From NCBI RefSeq assembly GCF_039939195.1, contig NZ_JBDUUH010000001.1, forward strand, positions 124,001 through 188,000: 64,000 bases of DNA. Direction: 5' to 3'. Under the pieces are notes generated by a model that worked only from the letters and a program-made list of their open reading frames with translations, was not told the DNA's origin and searched no databases. Made by a program: the position numbers and the translations under genes. Shown in pieces: positions 8,727 through 17,706 of this stretch (positions within the stretch are counted from its first letter, which is position 1; the number at the start of each line of letters is the position of its first letter). This DNA is from Foliimonas ilicis (GTDB taxonomy: Bacteria > Pseudomonadota > Alphaproteobacteria > Rhizobiales > Rhizobiaceae).

Positions 8727-9890
8727 TCACGCAGCCTGCAGCATCGGGTTGGATTGAGGTGCCGCAATCAGCGCGCCGAGCCGCTCGACCAGCGCACGGC
8801 AGTCGGCACGGTCCGTGATCCAAACCGATTTTTCCTGCGCGGCAACCTTGCGGCGCTCCAGCGCGTAGGTCTCCGCATTGATATGAGCGACCGTGGCCGC
8901 GAGAGACGCGCTCGATGCCTCATTCAACAGAAGACCAAGCCTGCGTTCAGCGATGAATCGCCCAGTCTCGGTTCCCTGCATGGCGATGGGAACCACACCA
9001 TAGCGGCAGCCTTCGTAAAGCCTGTTGGGCAGAAGCCAGCTTGAATTCAGCCCTTCCTCGAAAAAGTCTATCGCCCAGGAAAAATGCACGCCTGCATAAA
9101 TTTCAGCGAGGTCTTCCGGGTTTTTGTAAGACCCTTCGAACCTCATGAACGGTTCGCCCGCAACGAAGCTATCGAATTCGGGAAATTCGCGGTATGCTGG
9201 TCGCCCGCGAAGCACCACTTCGAAACGGCCCTCCATCGAGCGCGTGAATTCAGCCAGAAGCGCCAGCGATTTCCGGCAGCGCAAGGCGCCGAACCAGCCG
9301 ATTTTCCACGGCTCGCCGGCCGCCGGTTGCTGCAATGGAGCCTGTCGCGATGCGTCGAGCTCAAGAACCTTGTTTTCCACCAGAACGATGGGCGCATCGA
9401 TCTGCCCATAGCGCTCGAAATATTCGCGAATGAAAGCCGGGGAACTGGTGAGCAGAAGTGAAGCCTTTCGACCAAGCGTGCGCTCGGTGGCGCGCATAGC
9501 CTTGCCGATCGGATCGCCACGCAGCATCAATCGATGAATGTCGAGGCATTCGTAGACGATGGGAATATCACCGCCAAAAATTGTTTTCGCGCGGTTTGCC
9601 AGCCCCAGCATTTCGAGAGTTCTGCCAATGATGACGTCAGGACGCGGCGCACTAAGCAGCTTGTCACCAAGCAAAAGCGCTGCCTTCGCGACAGCACCCA
9701 AGCGTTGCGCAAAACGGCCGTCGCTCGTGACGCCCAGCTCGATTGGCACGACGCCTTCGAAAGCCGCCACAGGCTTGCCGCGCCGGAAGCCGGCCAGCGT
9801 CACGCTGGCACCGCCCGCCTGCAATGTGATGACGCGGCGGCGAACCGACGGGTCAGATAAATCGTGCACGAAATAAAGCACGTGCAGCAT
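8727..9890 (-). CDS. exoL: Glycosyltransferase ExoL-like
   Basis: A 387-residue cytoplasmic protein with a GT-B-like pattern: an N-terminal MLHVLYFVHDLSDPSVRRR strand, PDVIIGRTLEML, and a C-terminal domain containing LPNRLYEGCRYGVVPIAM, the usual donor-site glutamate region. S. meliloti ExoL is needed for adding the second glucose. The ATG at 9890 follows a CGAGGG ribosome site. The gene lies 102 bases after exoK and abuts exoA. The family call is good and the step is inferred from order. Confidence 0.88.
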   Translation of the reverse strand: MLHVLYFVHDLSDPSVRRRVITLQAGGASVTLAGFRRGKPVAAFEGVVPIELGVTSDGRFAQRLGAVAKAALLLGDKLLSAPRPDVIIGRTLEMLGLANRAKTIFGGDIPIVYECLDIHRLMLRGDPIGKAMRATERTLGRKASLLLTSSPAFIREYFERYGQIDAPIVLVENKVLELDASRQAPLQQPAAGEPWKIGWFGALRCRKSLALLAEFTRSMEGRFEVVLRGRPAYREFPEFDSFVAGEPFMRFEGSYKNPEDLAEIYAGVHFSWAIDFFEEGLNSSWLLPNRLYEGCRYGVVPIAMQGTETGRFIAERRLGLLLNEASSASLAATVAHINAETYALERRKVAAQEKSVWITDRADCRALVERLGALIAAPQSNPMLQAA

Positions 9891-9992
9891 GGGCAAACCC
9901 TCGAGTTTTGCCCCCCAATTCAGGAGGCTAAAGCGACTTGTGCTGCGTTGCAACAATTTATGTTGCAGCGTAGCAATTCCATTCTGGAAAGA

Positions 9993-10817
9993 TCAGTTGA
10001 GCTTACAGGCGACAGATTCCTCGAACTGACATTCGTCACCGAGCGCCGTGAAGGAAACGCGCTCAATTTCGGCTGCCACCGGCGCGCCGGGATCGGAAAA
10101 CGCACCCATCCATTCCTTGAAAACATCGCTGCCCCAAAGGCTCAGATAAATCTTCGAAGAGTGCGACGGCAGCTTTGCCGGATCGTCGGCAGTGTGGACG
10201 AGCTCACCGTTCACATACCAGCGAATCCGGTCCTTCTCCCAAACGAAGGCGTAGTCGTTGAAGTCCTTGTCCGCGCCGCCTGCAACCGGAACGAGCTTCT
10301 CGTTACCGCCCTTGGCAGCAACATACTGGTTGACCTGAACCTGAGACGGATCCTTGCCGAGCACCTCGAAATCGATCTCATCGTGCGGCTGCTTATGGGT
10401 CGGGCCGATATAAGTGAAGAAGCCGGTGTTAAGGCCAGAACCGTTCACAGCTTTCATGCGCACCTCATAGGTGCCGTAACCGAAACGCTTGTGTGTCTGA
10501 ATTTCGCCGCAGGCAAACTCGCGATCCTTCGTTTTCTGCTTTTCGAAACCGAGGCTGAGTGTGCCATCGTTGACGCTGACCTGACCTTTCGACCAGGTGC
10601 AATTCTGATGATCGCCATTCGCCCAGCCATCGGAGATGTACCAGCGCTTGCGATCAAGCTTGTCGAAATTATCGACGAAGGATTCGGCCGATGGCAAATC
10701 CTGTGCGGAAGCCGGAGATGAAGAAACGAGGATCGGCAATGTGAGTGCGGCGGAGCCAAAAGCGAGACAAAGAAGCCCCGACAAAACCGGAGCGCTCAGA
10801 TTAGATTTCACGTTCAT
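9993..10817 (-). CDS. exoK: Secreted endo-beta-glycanase ExoK (glycoside hydrolase family 16)
   Basis: A 274-residue protein with a signal peptide of about 39 residues ending ASAQD, then a GH16 jelly-roll domain. The catalytic motif DEIDFE is at residues 146–151, with both acidic residues present. Family members cut mixed-linkage beta-1,3/1,4 glucans; ExoK trims nascent succinoglycan to low-molecular-weight forms. GAGGG precedes the ATG at 10817. It is the first gene of the exoK-L-A-M-O-N-P series; the 138-bp gap upstream is the likely promoter. Confidence 0.92.
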   Translation of the reverse strand: MNVKSNLSAPVLSGLLCLAFGSAALTLPILVSSSPASAQDLPSAESFVDNFDKLDRKRWYISDGWANGDHQNCTWSKGQVSVNDGTLSLGFEKQKTKDREFACGEIQTHKRFGYGTYEVRMKAVNGSGLNTGFFTYIGPTHKQPHDEIDFEVLGKDPSQVQVNQYVAAKGGNEKLVPVAGGADKDFNDYAFVWEKDRIRWYVNGELVHTADDPAKLPSHSSKIYLSLWGSDVFKEWMGAFSDPGAPVAAEIERVSFTALGDECQFEESVACKLN

Positions 10818-10955
10818 TTCCCTCGTTTTTTGGTCGCTCCTCCCTTCGACCGGTTGAACTTCCAATACCCGAGCGACGATACCGAGCGCAGGCGGGGACA
10901 ATGTGACAGCCCAGCGAATTCGGCTCACGCCACGGTCACTTTTTATGATGCTTGG

Positions 10956-11339
10956 TTATTCGGACGCGTGCACTGCAGCATGAAGCTCGTTGTTTTCAAC
11001 GCTGTTCATGCTCGTGAATTCGTTCACGTTTTTGCTCAGGCCGGCTGCAAAGGCGAGTTGCTCGTCCAGCGTGGCGAGACGTGCCGCATAACGTTTCATG
11101 GTTTCAGTCATGCCGTCGATGCGCTGCGAGATCGCACTGTCGCCACGCTCATCTTCCAATGCCTGCTGCGAAAAGGCCGCATCGGCCATGATGCGCTCAT
11201 AGCGGCCTTTGAGCCCGGCTTTTTCCTGTTCAATTTCGCTGCGAAACTCGTTCAGAAGATCGTTAAGACGCTCAAAGCGCGCCTTGTCTGTTTGAAGATC
11301 GCGTTCAGGATTTCTGGTTCGAAACCGGAATAAGGCCAT
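10956..11339 (-). CDS. Small coiled-coil protein of unknown function in the exo cluster
   Basis: A 127-residue (133 if the upstream ATG at 11357 is used), highly charged protein without signal peptide or membrane segment. From about residue 10 to 105 it is an almost continuous helix with heptad-like spacing (FERLNDLLNEFRSEIEQEK). It occupies the place where S. meliloti carries exoI and exoH, between exoT and exoK, and lies 39 bases after exoT on the same strand. I do not recognise a family. Its place suggests a role in exopolysaccharide assembly or simply a local insertion. Confidence 0.7.
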   Translation of the reverse strand: MALFRFRTRNPERDLQTDKARFERLNDLLNEFRSEIEQEKAGLKGRYERIMADAAFSQQALEDERGDSAISQRIDGMTETMKRYAARLATLDEQLAFAAGLSKNVNEFTSMNSVENNELHAAVHASE

Positions 11340-11378
11340 GGCCGTGCCTGTCTCCATTGATCGGTCACTATAGGCCGT

Positions 11379-12851
11379 TCAGGCGCTGGCGGCACCCGCG
11401 CGACGCTGGCGAATGAGTTCGACAAGCTTTTTCATCAATGCCCGTTCTGTCAACAACGCAAGAACGCCGTAGATGATCCCGCCGGCAATACCGCCGATAA
11501 TCACCTGCCAGATCGCGTTCGGCACATCGTCCTTGATGTTGTCGATGAGATAGCGAACAGCGAGAGCCATGATGACCGAAGTTATCATCGGACGGCTGGT
11601 GACAAAGAAATTCGAGAAGAATGCCGATTGGTTGGTGCGGAAGACCGCCCATGAGTAACCTATCAGCGTCAAACCATTGACGATGCACAGAGCCACCATA
11701 GCGCCGGTCAGCCCGTCCAGAATCGCGCCGTATGATACCGCCGCATAGACCGCGACTGCGCGGATTGCAGCCGACCACCAGAGCACAGTTCCCTCGCCCG
11801 CCCCCTTCAGGAACGGAATGAAGGTGCTGCACGGCGTCATGATGCCCTTGGACAGTGCGAGCAGGCCAAGCACCGGCCAGGCATGCGCCCATTGCGAACC
11901 GAACAGAACCAGCATCGCCGGTTCGGCAATCGCCCAAAGGCCGAACATCATGGGCGCGAGAATCAGCGTCGATACCTGCGTACTCAGCATCAAAGCCTGC
12001 GTGCGGCGTTCGCGGTCGTCCATCATGTGGCTGAAAACCGGAAACAGAACGCCCATCAAGGCCGTCAGAACGACCTGATTGGGAATGCTGGAAAAGCGGT
12101 TTGCAGCCGAATACGCACCAGCATCCGCCAGCCCGAGATGGCGCGAGACGATGACCAGCGGTGACTGAAAAGTGACGAAATTCGCGATTTCCGAACCCAT
12201 TATGCCGAGCGAATATTTCATCAGCCCGCCGATCTTCCTGAACGAAACGACAAAGCGCGGAATGTAACGGGCTGCCCAATAAAGCCCGACCAGACGGACA
12301 AGTGCGGCGACGAATTGCTGGACGACGAGCGCCCAGATGCCGAAGCCTATCAGCGCCAGAACGAGTGCAACGATGGCGCCGAGCGATTCGGAAACGACGC
12401 TCCACAAAGCGTCCTTGTCGAAGGACATGCGTCGCGCCAAAAGTGCGTAGGCGATATCACCGGAAAGCTGGAGTGGAATGAGCAGGCTCATGATCTCGAG
12501 CAGATAGGCGGCATCGGGTGCGCCGAGCAGCGAGGCGAACATATCGGCACCCGCGTAAAGCCCCGCAGCCATCAGCAGCGCGAGAATCATGTTCACCCAG
12601 AAAACCGAGTGGACCGTTTCCGAATCCTCGTCCGTTTGGAGCACCAGCGAAGCGGCCAGACCCGCACTGCCGATCATCGCCAGAAACTGCACGACGGTCA
12701 TGGCAACGGCCACCGCGCCGAACTCTTCGGGCGACAGGATTCGGGCCAGGATCGGCACGGTCACAAATTTTAACCCGAATGTTGCAGTGCGGGATAAAAC
12801 GCTCCATCCGACGTTTTTCGTGACCGATTTTATGGTAATGCGCGGCGGCAT
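11379..12851 (-). CDS. exoT: Polysaccharide flippase ExoT (Wzx/PST family)
   Basis: A 490-residue integral membrane protein with about twelve to fourteen helices; the opening NVGWSVLSRTATFGLKFVTVP and ILARILSPEEFGAVAVA are typical of MOP-superfamily polysaccharide exporters. It is proposed to flip the finished lipid-linked octasaccharide to the periplasmic face for ExoQ. The length is nearly that of S. meliloti ExoT. It runs divergently from exoW with 122 bases between them that must hold both promoters. The start at 12851 lacks an obvious ribosome site. Confidence 0.9.
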   Translation of the reverse strand: MPPRITIKSVTKNVGWSVLSRTATFGLKFVTVPILARILSPEEFGAVAVAMTVVQFLAMIGSAGLAASLVLQTDEDSETVHSVFWVNMILALLMAAGLYAGADMFASLLGAPDAAYLLEIMSLLIPLQLSGDIAYALLARRMSFDKDALWSVVSESLGAIVALVLALIGFGIWALVVQQFVAALVRLVGLYWAARYIPRFVVSFRKIGGLMKYSLGIMGSEIANFVTFQSPLVIVSRHLGLADAGAYSAANRFSSIPNQVVLTALMGVLFPVFSHMMDDRERRTQALMLSTQVSTLILAPMMFGLWAIAEPAMLVLFGSQWAHAWPVLGLLALSKGIMTPCSTFIPFLKGAGEGTVLWWSAAIRAVAVYAAVSYGAILDGLTGAMVALCIVNGLTLIGYSWAVFRTNQSAFFSNFFVTSRPMITSVIMALAVRYLIDNIKDDVPNAIWQVIIGGIAGGIIYGVLALLTERALMKKLVELIRQRRAGAASA

Positions 12852-12973
12852 TCAGCGGCACCCGTTGTGTTTCAGAACCGGTTCTTGTTATCATTTGTAC
12901 GGGGTTGAGGGCTACCGTGCCTGTTCACGATTAATTTCGTACGGGCTTATATTGCACTGCCGAAGGTATCCGT

Positions 12974-13939
12974 ATGACGAGCTGTTTTGTTGTCATTCCC
13001 TACTATCAAAAACAGTCGGGAATTCTCGTTCGGGCGCTGAAATCCGTTTTCGCGCAAACGTTTCGCGATTTCGAGATCATCATCGTCGACGACGCTTCGC
13101 CGCTGCCGATCGAGGGCGAACTGGCCGCACTTTCCGATAACGAAAGAGCGCTTATTCATGTCGTCAAACAGGAGAATCAGGGGCCGGGCGGCGCGCGCAA
13201 CACGGGCCTGAATGCAGTGCCGGAAGGTGCGGAATTCGTCGCATTTCTCGATTCCGACGACGACTGGACGCCCGATCATCTGGCAAATGCAGTCACCGGC
13301 ATGAGGCGTTTCGACGCGGACTGCTACTGGGCTTCGATAAAGGGCGGCGACGAGTTCTATTACCATTTCGGCGTCTCGACCGTCGAAGAACGCGCAGCAA
13401 GCACGCGGCTTCAGGAAGACCCGCTCATCATCGAAGTCGACGATCTCGCAGGTGTGATGCTGGAGAATTGGAGCTTCATGCACATGTCCGCGATGGTCAT
13501 CGGCGAGGCTCTGTTCCGCAAGGTGCGTTTCGAGGCGTCGCTGCGCCTTGCCGCGGAAGACGTGCTGTTCTTCTACGATTGCGTGAAGGGCGCGAAACGC
13601 ACGCTGCTTTGCGATGCTGCTGGTGCCGTTCGCGGCGAAGGCGTCAACATCTTCCACAGCATCGACAATGAATCGCCGCTGTTCCTGCAACAGCAATTCA
13701 ACACATGGGTCGCGCTCGACAATCTCGAGGGACGTGGCCAGCATCGGCCTGAGCACATGGCCTCGATCCACGGTTACAAGCAGACGGCCCGCCGTCAGGC
13801 GCTGTGGAGCCAGGTAGGCCTGCTGCGCAAAAGCAAGGTCCCGCAATTCGGCCTGCTCGCGCAATGGGCATGGCGCGATCCGCGCCTGATCCGCAGTGCG
13901 ATGGAACTCGCCATCGGCAAATTCTCGAAACAGGCCTGA
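12974..13939 (+). CDS. exoW: Glycosyltransferase family 2, ExoW-like
   Basis: A 321-residue GT2 enzyme with FVVIPYYQKQSGIL, IIIVDDASP, QGPGGARNTGL and the DxD motif FLDSDDD near residue 95. In S. meliloti ExoW adds the seventh sugar, a beta-1,3-linked glucose that also carries the pyruvate. It is followed 43 bases later by exoV, the pyruvyltransferase acting on a later step, and the pair likely forms one transcript. The ATG at 12974 places the conserved first strand right at the N-terminus. Confidence 0.9.
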   Translation: MTSCFVVIPYYQKQSGILVRALKSVFAQTFRDFEIIIVDDASPLPIEGELAALSDNERALIHVVKQENQGPGGARNTGLNAVPEGAEFVAFLDSDDDWTPDHLANAVTGMRRFDADCYWASIKGGDEFYYHFGVSTVEERAASTRLQEDPLIIEVDDLAGVMLENWSFMHMSAMVIGEALFRKVRFEASLRLAAEDVLFFYDCVKGAKRTLLCDAAGAVRGEGVNIFHSIDNESPLFLQQQFNTWVALDNLEGRGQHRPEHMASIHGYKQTARRQALWSQVGLLRKSKVPQFGLLAQWAWRDPRLIRSAMELAIGKFSKQA

Positions 13940-13982
13940 TTTCGATCGGTTCTGACTTCTTCATCTTATTTCGCGAGGCGCA

Positions 13983-14933
13983 ATGAAGCCGTTCTATTGG
14001 GAATCCGAACACGGCAATTTCGGAGACGATCTTAATCTGTGGCTATGGGATTTCCTGTTGCCCGGTTTTCGCGAGGTGCACCCGGAATTGCTGCTCGTCG
14101 GCGTCGGTACTGTGCTGAACAAGGCGCTGCTGCCGGAAACCGGCAAGAAACTGGTGATTGGCAGCGGCTTCGGTTACGGCAGCCTGCCCGATATGAGCGA
14201 CCGTAGCGAATGGGACATTCGTTGTGTTCGCGGCCCGCTGACAGCCGAAAAAGTCGGGCTGCCGCAGGAGCTTGGTATCATCGACCCGGCAGTCATGGTG
14301 GCCGACATGCCGGAGTTCCAGAACCTGCCGAAACTCCACGATGCGATCTTCATTCCGCATTGGGAATCGACCGTCGGCGGTATCTGGCCGATCGTCTGCA
14401 AGGCAGCAGGTCTCACCTATGTCGATCCGTGCGGCGAAGCGAAATCCGTCATCAATGCGATCGCGCAATCGCGTCTGGTCATTGCTGAATCCATGCATGC
14501 GGCCATTCTGGCAGATGCTTTCCGCGTGCCGTGGGTCGCCGTCAGCACATCGCGCTCGATCAACAGCTTCAAATGGAGCGATTGGGCGTCGACTGTGCAC
14601 GTCGCCTACAAACCGCAGCATGTGCCCGTATCGTCCCGTGCAGAAGCGATAACCAAGGGCGCGCGGTTCTGGGGCGTTCAGTTTCAGGGCAAACAGGCTG
14701 TGAGCGAAGACCCGAACAAAAGCGGCTTCGACAAAAGCCTGGTCATGACGCAGCAGGATCCACACCAGTCGCCGTTGCGCGTTCTTGCCAAGCAGGTGCT
14801 TGCCGCGCCTTCGACGCTCGCGCTGCGCAGTGCCCGAAAATCCAAGCCGCAACTCAGCGCGGATTCGGTTCTGGAAGCTCAAAAGCAGAAATTCAGGGAC
14901 GTTCTGGCGGAAATCCGCCGGGATTATCTCTAG
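13983..14933 (+). CDS. exoV: Polysaccharide pyruvyltransferase ExoV
   Basis: A 316-residue enzyme that transfers a pyruvyl ketal from phosphoenolpyruvate to the terminal glucose of the succinoglycan unit. The opening MKPFYWESEHGNFGDDLN, then LLVGVGTVLN and CVRGPLTAEKVGL are signature blocks of the pyruvyltransferase family, and SRLVIAESMHAAILADAF is the family's C-terminal SMH motif region. The length equals S. meliloti ExoV. Its stop codon overlaps the stop of the converging exoU. Confidence 0.92.
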   Translation: MKPFYWESEHGNFGDDLNLWLWDFLLPGFREVHPELLLVGVGTVLNKALLPETGKKLVIGSGFGYGSLPDMSDRSEWDIRCVRGPLTAEKVGLPQELGIIDPAVMVADMPEFQNLPKLHDAIFIPHWESTVGGIWPIVCKAAGLTYVDPCGEAKSVINAIAQSRLVIAESMHAAILADAFRVPWVAVSTSRSINSFKWSDWASTVHVAYKPQHVPVSSRAEAITKGARFWGVQFQGKQAVSEDPNKSGFDKSLVMTQQDPHQSPLRVLAKQVLAAPSTLALRSARKSKPQLSADSVLEAQKQKFRDVLAEIRRDYL

Positions 14934-15949
14934 TTCAAGGGAGTTCCCGGCAGGAGATAGCGTAAAGCGCGCGGTTCGGCTGCTGTATCTGCGGGCTTTC
15001 CGCGCTTTCTCCATGCGTCAAACTTATCGGCAAAAATGCCTTTTACGATTGCGGGCAAAGCAGATGCGTTCGCCAGCGCGTATTTCGCGGCAGCGTTTAG
15101 CCCCGATTGCGCTTTGACGTCCAGAAACGCACGCAACTCGTAGCGATCCCGAATCGAGCTCTCATGCGCATGGAGAGCGTCGGCCGCGCTGGCAGGGATA
15201 TTCGGCAATTCGAGAATAGCCCTGTCCGCTTCGTAAAGGCGCTGCAGATCGACAGTGCGGTGACGGCCACTCAAAGAATCGCCGCGCACCACGGCGCCAT
15301 AGCCGCAGCCATGAACGATTTTGTAGCGGGCGCCCAGTGCCAGCGCGCGCGCATAAAGTTCGTAATCCTCGCCGAGCCGCAGCTCCTCGCGATAGCGCAA
15401 ACCGTGTTCGTCCAGAAATGCACGGCGCATGACGGGCTTGAGAAAGCCGATTTCGCCACGCTGTTTGCCCCGAATGGAAATATTGCCTTCCACGAACTGC
15501 TTTAAATCCAGAAACCGCGGCTCTGGCGCAAATTCGACGATTTTTGGATCGGCTTCGCGAATATCGCGCTCATCGATGAACACGATGTTGTCGGCCACGA
15601 AATCCCAATCGTCAGCATCCAAAAGACGCGCGAAGCGGCCGGGAAGCAGAAAATCATCTGCATCCAGGATTGCCAGAAGCGGCGATGTCGATTGCTCGAT
15701 CGCGTGATTGCGGGCGAAGGACGGCCCCCTGTTTTGCGGCAGCGACAGAACTTTGAGACGACCGGTTCCGTCATCTGCAGCAGAAGCGACGCTGGCCGTA
15801 TCGTCGCTGGACCCATCGTCCACCACCACAACTTCCCGGACCTCCGCCTCGCGAAGAGCCGAACGGATGGCGCGGGCAATCGTGCCTGAAGCATTCTTGG
15901 CGGCGATGATGACGCAAACGCCATTATCGGGGGAAGAGTGTAGTTTCAT
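14930..15949 (-). CDS. exoU: Glycosyltransferase family 2, ExoU-like
   Basis: A 339-residue GT2 enzyme with VCVIIAAKNASGTI, VVVVDDGSSDD, NRGPSFARNHAI and the DxD motif ILDADD near residue 97. In S. meliloti ExoU adds the sixth sugar. It is related to ExoO and ExoW in this window, as expected for these tandem GT2 genes. It converges with exoV, overlapping by four bases at the stop codons, and is separated from exoX by 108 bases. Confidence 0.9.
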   Translation of the reverse strand: MKLHSSPDNGVCVIIAAKNASGTIARAIRSALREAEVREVVVVDDGSSDDTASVASAADDGTGRLKVLSLPQNRGPSFARNHAIEQSTSPLLAILDADDFLLPGRFARLLDADDWDFVADNIVFIDERDIREADPKIVEFAPEPRFLDLKQFVEGNISIRGKQRGEIGFLKPVMRRAFLDEHGLRYREELRLGEDYELYARALALGARYKIVHGCGYGAVVRGDSLSGRHRTVDLQRLYEADRAILELPNIPASAADALHAHESSIRDRYELRAFLDVKAQSGLNAAAKYALANASALPAIVKGIFADKFDAWRKRGKPADTAAEPRALRYLLPGTPLN

Positions 15950-16057
15950 AAAATGAAAAAATCCGATCGTTCACTGCCCGCCCGACAGGAAGCTGGACGC
16001 GATCGGCCTGAAATTCAAGGTCTATTGTTCGCAACTGCGAAGAAACAAGGCAGGTGC

Positions 16058-16348
16058 TCAGGTATGCCCGGAGCGCGGTATTTTCGGAAGTCTGCCGACA
16101 TTCGTGGAGGTTTGTGCGCTATCGACGCTGTTTTTGGAGGCTGCGGCGTCTTCAGAACTCGCAGTATCCTTGTGGCCCGAACGCCAGACGAGGAAAAGAA
16201 CTGCGATGAAATAGCCGACCTGAAGCAACACCGCGCAGATCAAAGTCTGGATGAATGTCGTCCATACCGACTGGGTCACAATGAAGGTGACCAAGGCAAA
16301 AGCCAGCAGAACGGCTAAAAAACCGCGCAAAAACAGCAGGAACGGCAT
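16058..16348 (-). CDS. exoX: Exopolysaccharide synthesis repressor ExoX
   Basis: A 96-residue inner-membrane protein: two hydrophobic helices (about residues 3–25 and 33–55) with a positively charged link, then a 40-residue hydrophilic tail. S. meliloti ExoX has the same size and layout and lowers succinoglycan synthesis after transcription, in balance with ExoY. It is divergent from exoY across a 577-base spacer, the same arrangement as in S. meliloti. Sequence alone would give only a small membrane protein, so the name rests on layout and position. Confidence 0.78.
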   Translation of the reverse strand: MPFLLFLRGFLAVLLAFALVTFIVTQSVWTTFIQTLICAVLLQVGYFIAVLFLVWRSGHKDTASSEDAAASKNSVDSAQTSTNVGRLPKIPRSGHT

Positions 16349-16925
16349 TTAGTTCGCTGCCGGAATCGCACGCAACCGGATGTCACGCATCATACCAGAA
16401 TCCTCCCGCATAAGTACGCAGCCTGGTGTTGACACGAAATTTCCAAACCCAACCCAGTATCTCTGCTCAACAAGCCAAGGGGACCTGCTGAACAGGCGTA
16501 TTAGTGATTTATATTGGAGCAGCGCAGAGCGCGCAATAGGCACAGGTTAATCCCTTTGAACGCGGTCAAGGCACCCGGCATTTGATGCCTTGCAAATAGT
16601 GCAATGCAAAAGCAATTCTTCCGCTCATGGATTCCGCAAGGTAAATTTTCGATAAGCTACAAAAACTTGTTTTATAAACAATCGTTCAAATTATTTGTTT
16701 TAAGAAATTTTCTTAGTATATTTTGAGTATGCATCAAAAAAGTGCAATAATTTTCATTACCAGCACAAATGATAGACAAATATTTCTTACATATATTGTG
16801 ATCGGATATTTCGATCCGGGGTCATATGTATCACTTTGTCACAAAATATGAACCAGTCGGGCGATCCTGCCTGAATTTTATCACGGACATGTCATACTCC
16901 CCGTTGTATCAAAACAAATGTTGCA
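16349..16925. promoter_or_regulatory. AT-rich exoX–exoY divergent regulatory region
   Basis: This gene-free stretch separates two divergent genes of opposite effect. From about 16,600 to 16,860 it is far more AT-rich than its surroundings, with many T-A steps and the inverted repeat gatcg-N7-cgatc at 16800–16816. In Rhizobiales, MucR/Ros zinc-finger regulators bind AT-rich DNA upstream of exo genes, so this is a plausible target; no exact site can be claimed. I see no RNA gene or ORF I would support here. Confidence 0.6.
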
Positions 16926-17651
16926 ATGCAGCAATCTGGAAACCGTGAACCCCCGATCATGGAACGAGCCAGCATAATGAACATGCAAGTAAGAAGAACC
17001 GATCTGACCTCTAATTCTCAAAATACCGCCCATCCCCCACTCGGCGGCTCCTTCAAGCGGATTTTCGACGTTCTGGGCGCGGCCTCCGGCCTCGTTATCC
17101 TGAGCCCGCTTTTTATCCTCCTCGCTCTGTTGGTGAAATTTTCCGACAAGGGGCGTGTCTTTTACGGCCATCGACGCATCGGTCGTAATGGCGAAGTATT
17201 TGCCTGCCTGAAATTCCGAACCATGGTCGAAAATGGCGACGAGGTGCTGGCAATGTATTTCGCCAAGAACCCATCGGCACGTGAAGAGTGGAATGCGACC
17301 CGCAAGCTGCAGGACGATCCGCGCGTAACCCGCGTCGGAGCGGTTCTGCGAAAGCTCAGCCTTGATGAGCTCCCGCAGATATTCAACATTCTGCGCGGAG
17401 ATATGAGCATCGTCGGACCGCGTCCTGTCGTGAAGGACGAGCTCGACCTCTATGGCAATTCCGCAGGCTTCTACCTGAAATCCCGCCCCGGCCTTACCGG
17501 GCTGTGGCAGATCAGCGGTCGCAACGACGTCTCCTATGGAACACGCGTCGCCTTCGATCGCCAATATGTGGAAAACTGGTCGTTCGCCGAAGATCTCAAG
17601 ATCATCGCAAAGACCGTGCCTGCAGTCCTTTCGTCGCGCGGCAGCTACTGA
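16926..17651 (+). CDS. exoY: Undecaprenyl-phosphate galactose-1-phosphate transferase ExoY
   Basis: A polyprenyl-phosphate hexose-1-phosphate transferase of the bacterial sugar transferase family. FKRIFDVLGAASGLVILSP marks the membrane helix near residue 40–65, followed by the catalytic block KFRTMV, the basic ATRKLQDDPRVTRVG, LRKLSLDELPQIFNI and SIVGPRPV. It starts succinoglycan assembly by placing galactose-1-phosphate on the lipid carrier, with ExoF. ATGs at 16926, 16959 and 16977 are all possible; the conserved domain does not decide between them. The gene is followed after 55 bases by exoF. Confidence 0.92.
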   Translation: MQQSGNREPPIMERASIMNMQVRRTDLTSNSQNTAHPPLGGSFKRIFDVLGAASGLVILSPLFILLALLVKFSDKGRVFYGHRRIGRNGEVFACLKFRTMVENGDEVLAMYFAKNPSAREEWNATRKLQDDPRVTRVGAVLRKLSLDELPQIFNILRGDMSIVGPRPVVKDELDLYGNSAGFYLKSRPGLTGLWQISGRNDVSYGTRVAFDRQYVENWSFAEDLKIIAKTVPAVLSSRGSY

Positions 17652-17706
17652 ACCGCGCGACAAACGGGCTCGAAACAGAAATCCGGGGGCGTCCGGAAGG
17701 ATTGAC

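Noticed and set aside
16926..16980. A firm choice of the exoY start
   Set aside because: Three in-frame ATGs without a clear ribosome site; the first is listed only to keep the full frame.
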